This document shows positions 32,607 through 43,799 of a stretch of DNA of 64,000 nt, piece after piece (within the stretch, counting starts at the first letter, position 1; the number at the start of each line of letters is the position of its first letter). Under the pieces are notes generated by a model. It made no database searches. It saw only the letters and a list, made by a program, of their open reading frames with translations, and had not been told where the DNA came from. Source of the stretch: Cenococcum geophilum 1.58 (lineage: Eukaryota > Ascomycota > Dothideomycetes > Gloniales > Gloniaceae); contig KV748194.1 in the NCBI GenBank assembly GCA_001692895.1, positions 992,001 to 1,056,000 on the forward strand, written 5' to 3'. A program made the translations under genes and the position numbers.

Positions 32607-33122
32607 CTACGTATTTGCAGGAACCCATCTCTTGCCTACTTTCTCGGCCAACTCTGCTGAAGGAAGTCCAATAAGCGGCGCGATCCACTGGGCAGTTCCC
32701 TCCGGCACAATCTCCTCCACTTCCAACGAAATGATACAGCTCAAAATCCAATCCTGACACCGATCCTTCACACCCCACATCAGCATCTCCCACAACTCCC
32801 TATCGTAAAGCTGAAAACTAAATCATACCTTCCCATTTCTTGGCGCCGCCTCCCTCGTGATGATTTCCTCAGCTTGGCGATATCTCGACACTTCAATCCG
32901 CGCAACGATGAGACGGCCCTCGCCATAATTCCGGATCCGGTGGTCACTCTTTCTTTCAAACTGGTAGATGAGATGATCTGGATCTATCACCTGCACGTGG
33001 AACAGGTTGCCGAACTGAGCGCCTGGGGCAGAAAGAAGGAGGCCCCAGTGGGAGCGATGGTTTGGATCCTCCCCACGGCCATCGACGGCGATGGAGAGCT
33101 CGTGGTAGGGCATTTTATGCAA
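32607..33122 (-). CDS. Small uncharacterised fungal protein
   Basis: The first exon (33122 to 32829) encodes MHKMPYHELSIAVDGRGED, SHWGLLLSAPG, FHVQVIDPDHLIYQFERKSD and RQAEEIITREAAPRNGK. The second part (to 32607) encodes DRCQDWILSCIISLEVEEIV and ends EKVGKRWVPANT. The pattern HWGLL...FHV...F...RC(Q)DW resembles small fungal proteins of the DUF6914 type with a His and a Cys that may be catalytic, but this is only by eye. The join is uncertain: the DNA between has a GT...AG segment of only 18 nt (32828-32811) containing a stop, while the next AG in frame gives a 42-nt intron (32828-32787). With the longer intron the product is 157 residues. Convergent with MoaC. Confidence 0.6.
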
Positions 33123-33976
33123 TGGTTGCTGTTGGTCATTTATTTTGTTTTCAAGTCTACTGAGGCTGTCGACTTAAGGTTTTTGAGAGACAGAGCTTAC
33201 GCCGCATGGGTTATTTAGTCTGTTTCATAGAGCTGGGCCGCGCTAATGGAGAACTGCGTCGGACAGGGCGGCTGGAGTCTTAATGTATATTTGGAGAATT
33301 CTCCTATTCTCGTAGGCACTTTCCTGCTTCGATTGGAACCCGGCATTAATACCTATTAACTGAATAGTAGACTATTTCATCAAGTCCTCTCTAATTTCGG
33401 CGGAAAGAACAAAAATGGTTAAAAGTAAGAGTGACTTCGCACTATTAAATGTAGTAAAATACCCTCGAAACCCAACGATGTAATCGGGCTCTCAACCACC
33501 TCAGAACGAGGGTAGGCGAGGGCTGAGAGCTGAAAAAGCAATATGCTGCCCCACCACGACGACTTCTTTCTTCACATGACACCGTCTCTTCGCATCTTCG
33601 TCGTAAGTGCCCGTCGATCTTGCTGATCAAAGGTCGTAAATCCACACTTTTTCGGGTAATAACCATAGCTATTTCGGCGTATTTTTGCCTTCTCTAAGGG
33701 TCCTATATAGAAGGGGTACAAATCCACACCGGTTAATAAGTACAACTAACACGCACTTACAACAAGATGCAAAGGGATGGTGTAGTCTCTGTAAAAGACA
33801 TGCATACACGTCGGGCGGTATTTCAAGTTTAATTTCTTGCCAAGACACTGTCGGAGGTTTCGGGACCACTGACCGACCTGTGACTCAAAGACTCATACCC
33901 GAACATCTAAGCATCTTCCCACAGGCGCGCCTATTTCTTCATCTCTTCAGAGCAGTAAAACCCCAGTAAAGCCTCG
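33123..33976. other. Intergenic, no gene seen
   Basis: Between the divergent starts of the small protein gene (-) and the membrane protein gene (+). Short frames only. Confidence 0.5.
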
Positions 33977-34942
33977 ATGAGTATTGAGAAGGCCTTGGAT
34001 GTTTTTGGCGTCGTTGGCGCAGTCCTAATTATATCGGTCGCCCGCCTTGTTCTCATCCTAGTCCCACAAGTTCTACAACTGGATTGCACCGACCAAGTGA
34101 AGGACCTGAGCACCGTCTCTGGATTCTATGGCCCAGGAGCGTATATAGCCTGGATCTTAACTTTCACTTCGACCCTGATCTCATACGAGATAAATCTTTC
34201 CGTTATCAACCCTTTCAGACAGTTCTTCCAATGGCTTCAGCGCCCTGAAATAGACGAGGATGTCGATATCCGACCTTCCCCAATTGATGGCAATTTGATT
34301 GCTAGTGTTGCATTTCCTCTCGCCGCTTGCATTGATTTCATTAAGAGGAGCAGAGCAGGGATATTTGATGCAGAGCTCGACGCTGCCGCCTGTGTTGCCC
34401 GCACTTCAATGCTGTTCACGTTCGTGGCGTTCTGTGGAAGCCTTTTCCAGTACCGTATCCGAAAGTTAGGCAACTACGATTTTACAATACTAGCTATAAT
34501 TCGACTCTCAGCTTTGTATGCATTATGGTTTATCAGCATAACCATAACATATCGTCATTATGCACTCAGTCGGACGAACCTTGATACGTCTATCCCGATG
34601 ATGTTCGCTTATACCGCTGCATTCGCTACCATGGACACGGTCATCGCATTTTCCTACAAGTGGTCAGTGGTTTCCGTTGTGTGTTTCTGCCTAGGATTGG
34701 AGCTGCTCAACGGCTGGCGAGACTTCATTGCCGGACAACCCCGCCCTTGTATTTTAAGAGTTCAGTTTCCCTTTCCTCAAACAGCTTTCAAGCTTGGTGA
34801 CTTGGATCAAGCAGCTGCGTTGGCAACGGGGCTAGCAGTATTTATGTACCCTATTCTGAAGGCGACTACCCGAATAACATGGAGACTTCTCGACACGCCG
34901 CAGAATCCTCCCAACACCAATCAGCCTACGTGGCCGCATTAG
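33977..34942 (+). CDS. Multi-pass membrane protein of unknown function
   Basis: An intronless frame of 321 codons starting MSIEKALDVFG. Hydrophobic segments that could span a membrane occur at about residues 8-30 (VVGAVLIISVARLVLILVP), 50-70 (AYIAWILTFTSTLIS), 138-155 (TSMLFTFVAFCGSLFQY), 166-186 (FTILAIIRLSALYALWFISI), 205-222 (MMFAYTAAFATMDTVIAF), 226-240 (WSVVSVVCFCLGLELL) and 277-295. The loop at about 70-105 is acidic. No family motif is recognised, and the neighbours give no hint of a role. GC content and frame quality are those of a real gene, unlike the DNA to its right. Confidence 0.65.
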   Translation: MSIEKALDVFGVVGAVLIISVARLVLILVPQVLQLDCTDQVKDLSTVSGFYGPGAYIAWILTFTSTLISYEINLSVINPFRQFFQWLQRPEIDEDVDIRPSPIDGNLIASVAFPLAACIDFIKRSRAGIFDAELDAAACVARTSMLFTFVAFCGSLFQYRIRKLGNYDFTILAIIRLSALYALWFISITITYRHYALSRTNLDTSIPMMFAYTAAFATMDTVIAFSYKWSVVSVVCFCLGLELLNGWRDFIAGQPRPCILRVQFPFPQTAFKLGDLDQAAALATGLAVFMYPILKATTRITWRLLDTPQNPPNTNQPTWPH

Positions 34943-35430
34943 GAGCATGTGTTTGGAGTACCTAGTGGGAAAGGGTTCATACTCAGAATTCAGACTAGTG
35001 AGAAACAGATAGAGTACACATATTCTATATGCTGGTTTCGAGAACGCCTTATTCATGACTCTGTAGGTCTTAGATTTAAACGCGTAACTTGTATTAGTTG
35101 TTGCTACGCAGACATGCTTCTATTAGTTCATTGGAGACTTTAAAAGAAGAACACACCGGCCCTAGTCCCAATTATGTTGGCGTCAAACTTGGTTTGTTAG
35201 TTGGTATACTGAGAATAATCTAGTCTGAAGGCGTTGAAAAGTTTATTCAAAATACTCATGACGTGGCGAAAACTAAATGAGCTGAACCCCGGCCCCCATG
35301 GAAAAGCCTGGCATTAGAATGGCCCGTACAAGCTAACCCATTTCCTTTGCCATTAGCGCATATTCAAATGTATCAGACCAGGCGTATCCTTCCCCATTCG
35401 CCATGTCCGCACTTTTATAATTCACTCAAT
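34943..35430. other. Intergenic, no gene seen
   Basis: Downstream of the membrane protein gene; no recognisable open frame. Confidence 0.45.
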
Positions 35431-35436
35431 GATCCC

Positions 35437-36040
35437 AAAGCTCAAACGAGCGCGTCAGGAAGATCCCGTTCGTATGATGCCACCCGTTCCCAATAACTAA
35501 CTCCGTCATATAGCCTCAAATTCCGGTCGACATGCCACCCCCGCCTTGATTCCTCTTCCACTCGTTCTCTTCCTGTGGCTTGGATTCTTGATTATCAGGT
35601 AGATCCTGAATTTACTGTTGCTTCCCTCCATCCTCCTTTCTCTTTGCTTCCTCTTCCTTCTTTTCCTTTTGAATGTTGGCTGACCACGGCTGTTGGTTTT
35701 TAACCCAATCCTGAGTAAAATCTAAAACATAGCGCCATCCGATTGAACGATTCTCCGGTACGCGTAGACTGAGGTCCTGCATTCAATTTAGCCAGTAGTG
35801 GCAAAAGCCTATTGGCTGTATCAAGCAGACTTTCTCGTTCTTGATAATATCTTGGAAGTTAACAAGATCTCCTTTCTTTTCCCTGTCCTCCAGTTCTTCA
35901 TGTTCTTTCTGGGCCTCCTTCCCCTATTCTCTAGCTTCTTCGATTTCATCATCTGCATGAGTGAGCCCGGGGCATCAGTCTCGGCGATTCTTGTACCCGA
36001 TACGATGCTCATGGCCACTCGTCCAGTTAGGCTCGCTTTA
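35437..36040 (-). pseudogene. Decayed unknown gene
   Basis: The minus strand has gene-like text interrupted by stops: DDEIEEARE, stop, GKEAQKEHEELEDREKKGDL, FQDIIKNEKVCLIQPIGFCH, then IGWRYVLDFTQDWVKNQQPW and KEKKEEEAKRKEDGGKQQ, stop. After a frame change it reads GWHVDRNLRLYDGVSYWERV and ends DLPDALV with a stop at about 35437. Most internal stops are TAA or TAG where Gln would fit. I do not recognise the family. The charged coiled-coil-like middle and the consistent single frame over about 400 bp argue against chance. Confidence 0.4.
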
Positions 36041-36049
36041 GATCTCCGA

Positions 36050-36755
36050 GAGAGAGGATCCCGGGTGGTCTTTGACTCTCACTCGCCAGAGGACAGGAGG
36101 CATCGTGTATATACTAGAAGGATGACAAGGCAATGGGCAAGAATAGGAATTCTGAGAAGACATGTGGTAAACACATGAATACAAAACGTGGTTAGGATCT
36201 GGGGCAAAGAGGTGTCATCACGATGTCAAGGTTGTGATTAGCACGAGAGCTAAAATGAAGAATAACTTTAAGGCAAACAATCTCCATGGATCTAGACGGT
36301 CTTAAGCGCGACGACATGGTCGTTGAATTGATGCTTCTCAATAAGTCCTTACGATTCACTTTATTCTAAGTTCACCTTGGGGCTGTCAAGCTTCTCAGTG
36401 CTGATGTCAACCCGTAAAGGCTTACTGATTTGTTCCTACGAATACTACCAATACTGCAGCATGAGCCGCTACGACACTAATAATGATCTCGGGTGGCGCT
36501 GTAGAGTATACTGCTACAAACACCGCAACAAGAAAACAGCTGCGGATGTGGTTGATAATTTAGTGGTCCTGTCGTTGCGTAAAACCATGAGGAGCATTGG
36601 CCCCACACAAGGGTAACACCATCAAACAGCGCCACGACAAACCTTCCTAGCAATGACTTGAAGTTAACACTTCTTCGTTGACCAAAGGGCAGGCGCGGGT
36701 TTTTCTCATGTCTGTAGTCGCCTGCAAATGGGGGTGCTGTTGGAATAAGGCCTGC
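36050..36755. other. Intergenic, no gene seen
   Basis: Short frames on the plus strand (for example 36377-36616) have no recognisable content. Confidence 0.4.
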
Positions 36756-36760
36756 ACTGC

Positions 36761-36971
36761 TGTCGACCTGAATCAGATTGTCTTGTCACCGACTCAGCTA
36801 CCTCCCATTGACTCGGTCACCTACCCCTTGTTTCCATTGCCACCCCCTACCCCCTTCTCTTTCCTATTTCCTACGCCTTTCTTATGTATATATAGAGGCT
36901 CTTAGAGCCACATTCAATAGACAGAGTCCTCATTCTTTTCTTACAATCGGTGCACGGACTACCGATCGACA
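36761..36971 (+). repeat. Solo LTR, full copy (211 bp)
   Basis: Begins TGTCGACC, ends ATCGACA, and is flanked by the perfect 5-bp duplication ACTGC (36756-36760 and 36972-36976). Same family and orientation as 5979-6114. A TATATATAGAGGCTC block near 36890 looks like an LTR promoter. It lies about 95 bp beyond the 3' end of the ORF at 37066. Confidence 0.85.
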
Positions 36972-37548
36972 ACTGCTCATCAATCCGTAGCTTAATTTCT
37001 TTCAGAACTGAGAAGAAATGGGTCTTTCGATAAGTTTCCACCGGCCTTTGCAGCATGCTCAACCATTAGGCCCCAGTCTCGCACTGCCTGAGCTGGTGTT
37101 GATGATCATCGGCTCCTCCAATCACAGTTCGGGCTGTTAAGTCGAAGACGCATGCATCCCTACCGTATTCAGCTATGAGAGTCTTTATCCGATTCAAACG
37201 GACTTCGTCAAGGGCGATAATGTCGTCACTCACTGTCATGGCGCTGACATTATCAAGAAGCTGTTTCTGAATTGCGCATAAGACCATGCGCTGCAGAGCT
37301 GCCAGATTGACTTTCAGCGCTGGGCCGAAATCAGATGATTTCGCTTCATAAACAATCTCGCGGTGACATGTGCGTTTTAAGAGATCCAAGTAGTCTTCGC
37401 CCGCTGGGTTTTCATTAGCGAACAATATAAAATTTTTTAGATGCTTATATTCACCATTCCCTTCACTGTATACCTTAGGATTTAGCTCAGAGCTCCCTTC
37501 GACATATTCTTGAAGGTTACTTGCGCGGTTTGGTTGACTCTCAATATC

Positions 37549-37556
37549 CGGCTCAC
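37549..37556. repeat. 8-bp target-site duplication, left (CGGCTCAC)
   Basis: Identical to 40799-40806 across the hAT element. Confidence 0.9.
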
Positions 37557-40500
37557 CAGTGGTCTACTTGGACTGGACTGGACTGGATCTAGGCTCAAAT
37601 CCAGTCCACTCCGGTTCTATCGCGATTTGGCTCCAGGAGCGCCATACAATCCATATACTATTTATAGTAAGTCTTGGCATCCTTTGGTATTATAGTAGGA
37701 AGTTATACGGACTACTAAATTCGGCCCAAATTGTTTATATTACTCCTATATATTACTCCTTAAAGGCCTTAATCGTCTTAAATACGTCCTTATTGTTACC
37801 CTTATCCTCATTGTTGCCCCCGCCCTTACCGCTAGCACGCTCTATTATCGCCAGAACCTCCTTATTATCCTCCTTAGTATCCTCTTCCTCTACCTGGGTA
37901 GCGGCGGCGGTGGCTACATCCGCAGCTTGGCGCTCCTTAATGTACTCCTTAAGCTGCTCCGGTGTAGGGTCATATAGAGGTGACGGCTGAGGCTCTCCTT
38001 CTACTGATCTAACGCCCTTATTATTAAATGTATTACTCCTTGGGGGCCCGTAGCTATGGCGAAGCCACTTATTTGCCTTAATAATATCTATCTTTAGGCG
38101 CGAGCGTTAGTCCTTAAGGAGTATCTTGTAACTGCTGAATAGGCGTTCACATTCGTCGCTCATAGGTAGAGGAGCGAGTACGTTAAGGGCGAAGCGGGTA
38201 AGGTTGGGTTGACTATAATAGAGCCTTTGCCAATAGTTAATTACATTAAAATCTTTATTATCGGCGACTTTAAGAGGGCCCTTTTTTAGATACTTATCTA
38301 AAGCACTATCCTTCTTTACTGTAGAGGTTTAGTGGGTACGTTTAATACGCTTATAATTACGAGTAGAGGTATAGTCCTTTTCCTTTTATAGCTTCTTAGT
38401 AGGATAAATTAATGAATCTTAAGGCTATAATCTAAAGCTCTTGCCTTTGTAGTCCTTAAATATATCCTAAACCTTTTTTTTAACCTTATTAATCTAGGCC
38501 TTCTTATTCTTATCTAACCCCTATTTCTGGTAAAACCATTCTATCTTAAGCGTCGGATTTATTATAATAGCGGCGTAGTAGGCAGGCGTCTTATTAGCCT
38601 TCTTAAAGTACTTCTCGTACTTCTCCTATATAGCGCTCGCGTAGCTAGATAGCAGCTTATAGTTCTAGTTATTAGATTAACGTGGAGCCGCAAGCTTAAG
38701 GAACCGATCTTTAGTAGCATAAAGTTTATTAATAAGCTAATCCAGCGTCTGGAAATAATTAGTAAGGCCTATATAATTACCCTCTACTATAATAGTTGCT
38801 TTGTAAAAAGATTCTAGGTGTATATAAAGGTATTTAAGCTCTTTCTATTGGTGGGGCTTAAGGTAGTCCTCCTTAGTAAGAGGCTTTAAGTTAGTAGATA
38901 AAACGTAGTTATTATAGAACTAAGTTATACGTTCGCGGCAATTTAGAAACTAAGTAATTACTATAAAGAGCAAGTTCTAGCAAGTTTAATTATTTTAAAT
39001 AAGCTGGTAAATTATTAGTGTCGCTTTTAGTAAAGTATAAGAAAATAGAAGATTGTGACTATAGGCAAATCTTATAACTGTAAAGGCGGCTAGATACGGT
39101 AGAACTAAATCCTAATAATCTAATTGGTCCGGCAACGGACTAGGTGGCGAATATTACTACTTTTAAAAATATCACTTACCTTTAAGCAGTCATACTTTGC
39201 CAGATCCCCTCCAATTTTAATACTCTTAAAGAACCCACGCCTTTAGGGAGTCATTTAAATGTACCGGATAAGATTATAAAGTAATTTAATAGACCCCTAC
39301 TTCTTCCAGAGCTCCTAAACCCTCTTAAAGTCCATCTCACGGTATGCAGAGGCTATTTCCTTATAAATCTTCTTAGCGTTCTTTCTAATTATAAAGGCTT
39401 ACGCGTAGAGGTTAATAATATAGCTAAAGTAGCGTAGCCGACGAGCTTTTTATTTCTTTACTAGTATCTTTAGGTATAGAACTTAAAGTACTGCATTAAC
39501 GCACGTATCGTTTAACTCTACATTATCGCCTATAAAATAGCCAATATTGCCTTTAAATCTATACTCCTTAATTAGCTTTAGTAGAATGGCCGCTATATTC
39601 TTACTGGAGTATTTACCAATAACTTTATAAAGCCCTAAAACTATATGCCGTTGCCTTCTATATTAGTTAATAAAATAACTAATAATACTAAGAATTGCGT
39701 GGGAGTTTAGTAATGTCTATAAATCAAAGGATATAGATATAGAGCTATAAGTAAAGGCTAGCTTCTTTTTTAGGTTATCCTTCTTCCGCTTAAACTCTAC
39801 TATAACCTAGCCCCGGATTATCTTTCTAGCTTTTAGTAGGAATTTTGGAAGGGCCGGATAGAGGTAATAGAGAAGGCTTTAAAAGTATTCGTTTTTAAAC
39901 TAAAAGAAGGCAATATAATAGTAAATAATCTACCTAATTAACAGCTGCTTAAACGCCTTAAAGTTTAACCTCTACTTAAGCACCCGCTGCTTAGGATAGT
40001 CCTTAATTGTTAGCTGGTTAGAGTCGCTTAGTTTAGGAGGCTTAAGGAAACCAGTATATTGGTTTATCTGGTAATTATTAATAAGGTGATCTAAAGCAGT
40101 AGTATGTCCTAATGAGATTATTATGAGCTTCTGCTGACGCCTTACCCTCTTACAGATGTAGTAGTAGTAGTATACCTTCTTCCTATCGCCAACCGCGCCA
40201 TTAAGCTAAACGTCCTCCCCCTATTTCTATATTAGTGACGTGTGAGGCTTAGTGTTTTTAACGCTAAGTGTAAGGGACTTACACCGGATATACTGCCTAC
40301 TGCTATATTTAAATTCCTCTACCTTTAGGCGGCCTTTGGCTGCAGAGTTAATATATTCTAGGGTAAGAATAACGTTGTTAGATGGGGGTGTAGTTAAGTA
40401 ATTAGGCAAGAAGCGCGTAATACTAGATTAATTCGTTGCTAGTGGGCGAGTTTATTTAGCGGCTATTAGAAACAAAATACTAAATTAATAAGTAGTATGC

Positions 40501-40798
40501 GCAGGAGCGACAGGAGGGTAACTCCTTAATTTTACGGCAAAATTCTATAGGCAATTAACCGTCTTTAAGACGGTGGAATACTATAAAAGTCACTAATTGG
40601 CCGCCACTACCTGCACTAACTTCTCAGCGTCCTATCCTTATTAGCCTTACGTCCGAATAAGGAATGGGACTAGAGCGCCAGGAGCCTCCATAAGCCTAGA
40701 TCCAGTCCAGTCCACTAATAAAATTAAGCGATCCAGCTCCAGAAGTTTAGGCAATCCATATGGCGCTCCAAGATAGCTCCAGTCCAAGTAGATCACTG
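37557..40798 (-). mobile_element. hAT DNA transposon relic, 3.24 kb
   Basis: Ends are inverted repeats CAGTGGTCTACTTGGACTGG (left) and CAGTGATCTACTTGGACTGG (right, reverse complement), the classic hAT CAGTG start. Flanked by the perfect 8-bp duplication CGGCTCAC at 37549-37556 and 40799-40806. Minus-strand translation, ignoring stops, is a clear hAT transposase: IGDNVELNDTCVNAV (about 39560), RRLRYFSYIINLYA, then GSIKLLYNLIRYI and RRGFFKSIKIGGDL (about 39300-39190). Gln codons have become TAG/TAA. No functional transposase remains. Confidence 0.9.
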
Positions 40799-40806
40799 CG
40801 GCTCAC
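40799..40806. repeat. 8-bp target-site duplication, right (CGGCTCAC)
   Basis: Identical to 37549-37556 across the hAT element. Confidence 0.9.
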
Positions 40807-40925
40807 CCGTGTTAGCTTGCATTTTATTGAGATCCGCTGAAACCCCTTAATGCAATCCGTCGCCCTTAATAGAGAGTTCAATAAGGAACAGTGTATTCCG
40901 TAGTGGACTAAAATTTAAAATCACC

Positions 40926-40946
40926 TTTTTTTTTTTTTTTTTTTTT
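40926..40946. repeat. Poly-T run of 21
   Basis: An uninterrupted run of 21 T just left of the third hAT element. It could be a slippage tract or the reverse complement of a poly-A tail from a retroposed sequence; no LINE or SINE body is seen beside it. Confidence 0.8.
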
Positions 40947-41754
40947 GAAATCATACACCGTCAGGGTTGTAAACGATCAAACTGATTGCAATCAGATAAG
41001 ATTATCGATTGGATTGTGATTGGATTGTCGGTTCGTAATCCAATTGTAATCCGATTCTAAATATTAGATTAGCGGCTTGGCATTCCTATATTAATAATTA
41101 TAAGCTAAAGCTCTCCTTTTATATCGTATAAAAAAATGAGCTCTAAAGCAGATTTATCCTAGATTATAAATACTCTTTAATTAATTAACCTTTCTTCTTA
41201 GAATAAGGGGAAATATTAAAGCCTAATCCTTCTATATACCCAAGAACCGTATAAACATAAGCTAGCGCAAGATGAAAACGGAAAAAAAATCTATTACTAT
41301 AAGTTTATAGACTGTAAGTATAGTATAATAGTTGCTACGAATTTCCAGAGGCATCTTAAATAAAATTACTTAATTAATATTAGCCTCTTAAGAATAAGTT
41401 GTATAAAGACTGAAGTAAACGCTATACTTAAGGATCTTTAGGGGCAGGCTAGATCCGAAAGTAATCTATTAGAGTTTAAATCTATTATTTTAAGGTCCTC
41501 TCTTAATCGCGAAGTCATTAATTAAGCCCTTATTAATTTAATTGTTGTATAAAACCTTCTATTTAATACGGTTAAATGGCCAGAATTCTATACTTTCTAT
41601 TAGGCTTTAAATTAGGAGTCCTAGAGCTTTATTATAGCAGCTTATGGAGATATTAGCTAGAAGATTAAACAGTTATTTAATTCTTAAAAGGATGTTATAC
41701 AAAAAAAACTTTAGTCAGCAATTTTAAATATTTATCTCTCTATTAATATCTAGA

Positions 41755-41948
41755 CTGTCACGGAACCCCACCGCAGGGGCCTCTATAGGAGAGCCCCGTG
41801 CTCTCGCGTACACCTCGCGTACAGCTTATGTCAGCTACGCGTAGGTATATCAGCTCCTTACGCCCTCAACCCTTACGATCGATCGCGCAACGTCTTATAG
41901 ACTCCTCGAATACATACGCTTTGTAGCCACTGCCCCCGTCCCGTGATA
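41755..41948 (+). repeat. Solo LTR inside the third hAT (194 bp)
   Basis: Begins TGTCACGGAACCCC and ends CCCGTGATA, i.e. CCCGTGACA with a C-to-T change, so the ends are inverted copies. Flanked by the perfect duplication TAGAC at 41750-41754 and 41949-41953. Removing it and one TAGAC restores the hAT frame from SINI(W)T into SLNNYSLLAICSH, which is strong confirmation. Confidence 0.88.
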
Positions 41949-43379
41949 TAGACCTCTTTAAATAACTACTCTCTCCTCGCTATTTGCTCCCATTTTATTA
42001 ATACTTAAGAGTAAAGAGCGCGGGCTCTTCTTACTTTACGGCCAATTGTAAACTATAGTAGAGAAGAATAGTAAAATACCCTTTTTTTAGTGCTACTGGA
42101 TTACGGTATCATATAAAAGATTAGGGCTATTATTAGTAATAATTCTTTAATAAATAATACACTGTGTTGTATAATATCCGATTTCCTACTAAAGAATAAA
42201 GATATTTAATAGGATCCTATCTACTAACGAATTTAATGCTAAGGATATATTATTAACCTTACGGTTAATGCTTTCCTCTTTAGTGCTACTTAGGAGGGAG
42301 AGATTAAGGTGTATAAAAGGCTCTCTAAAAAGGGGAGTATAAAGCTAGAGATAATATATAATAAGGCCGCGTAAGAGAATAAAAGGGATACATTCCGCGT
42401 AATAGGGGCGCTTAGGCGGTTACATAACATTATTATCCACTCCCGCTCCTTAAGTAATCGTACGAAGTAGTTTAAGTTAATTATTAAATAAAGGATTCCT
42501 CTTAATAATCATACAAGATAAAATAGCTAGTGGTAAATACTGGAGACTGCATTCTAGTATAAGTCTGGAGTTAACTAGTATATAAAGGCTAATATGGATA
42601 CACTTTATAAAGACTTTCTTAACCTAGCTAACTGGTCCCTCCTTTATACGATTAAGAACTTCCTTAAGCCTTTCTATAGAGCAACTATAAAACTTTAAAG
42701 GTATAGCTTAAGCCTTAGCGAAGTTCTCTTTATAATAGATGTCCTTATTAAATATATAGAGATATAACAGGTATTAGTAGGTATTAGATTAAACTAAGAC
42801 CTAAAGCATTATATTAAACGAGCTTAGAAAAAGTTTAATAAATACTATACTAAAACAGATAGCTCTCCTCTCTATACTATGGCACTAATTCTTTAGCCTT
42901 AGCGTCGTATAAAATATATTAAAGAGATATAGAGAAAGGAGTGGCAGAAACCTATGCTTTAAAAGTTGAAGCAGTTCTAGGAGCAATTCCGAGATTTATA
43001 TCCCCTTTATACTATATTGTATAAAAGGCCTTTATAGTACTAGATAAAGGAAAAGGAGCTAGATAAGTTTAATCTAATTATAAACAACCTTAAAGAAAGG
43101 ATTATTCGACTGTAAAGCCTTAATAAGTACGAGGATTACTGCTTTAAAGCTCTATATAAAATACAGTATATCTAATAGCTAGCAGTTAGTCTGCGTATAG
43201 GGTAGTTATAGTTAGTTAATAGTTAGTCGGCGATAAAACTACAGCGAGCTGACAGCTCGCTGCCTTCGTGGTAAGGAATCGAAGATTTGGTAGTGTTTTA
43301 AAGCTTTTAATAGAATTTGGATATTTGGCTAGAAGCTTTAGCTATAGCGTGTTTGCAACTACTATATCCACAGCACTAA

Positions 43380-43799
43380 TATAACGAAGCCTTATAGTAA
43401 GGACTACGGTGGACTTGTTAATAGGCTAGGTATATAGGTATTGCAAGTAAGTCAACAACATAATAATAACTAGTGGAGTAGTTGCCCAATAGATTAACTC
43501 CAATTATATTCTAAGAATTACTACAAGGAAGGACTATTTAGGTAGGGACTAAGGGTCCTTAAATACACAACCGTACTCCTAAGAAAGTCGTTGCTCTATC
43601 TGCTCTGTCTGCTCTATTCGCTCTATTATAGATCTCGCAGATTATATAGATTACATAGATTATATTACGTGACTCTACTTACTATTCCTCGTCACATAGT
43701 TCCACGGGTTCTATCCTGGACCGTGCCTATATTAACTAACTAGCTTCTTTTAACTCCTCTTTAAGTAGTTATAATATTGTACTTAAAGCGTTTGTAACA
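43380..43799 (-). repeat. Gypsy copy 1 LTR (left, 3' LTR)
   Basis: 420 bp, starts TATAACGAAGCC (TGTAACG with G to A) and ends GTTTGTAACA; equal in length to the right LTR. Confidence 0.92.

Larger units (their letters stand above)
37066..40822 (-). pseudogene. Small unknown gene split by a hAT insertion
   Basis: The minus-strand frame 37425-37066 (FANENPAGEDYLDLLKRTCH, LAALQRMVLCAIQKQLLDNV, ending QLRQCETGA) is open upstream without a stop to the hAT junction at 37556. On the other side of the hAT the reading frame continues from an ATG at 40822 (MQANTG). Removing the hAT and one copy of its 8-bp duplication gives a continuous 169-codon frame. The sequence is not RIP-eroded. I do not recognise a family with confidence; the LQRMxLxxIQxxL pattern recalls uncharacterised fungal domains. 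The insertion after codon 5-8 should abolish expression unless translation restarts inside. Confidence 0.55.

Noticed and set aside
35798-36178. 126-codon plus-strand frame with hydrophobic stretch
   Set aside because: The minus strand carries more gene-like text; the hydrophobic run is the complement of its Lys/Glu-rich segment.
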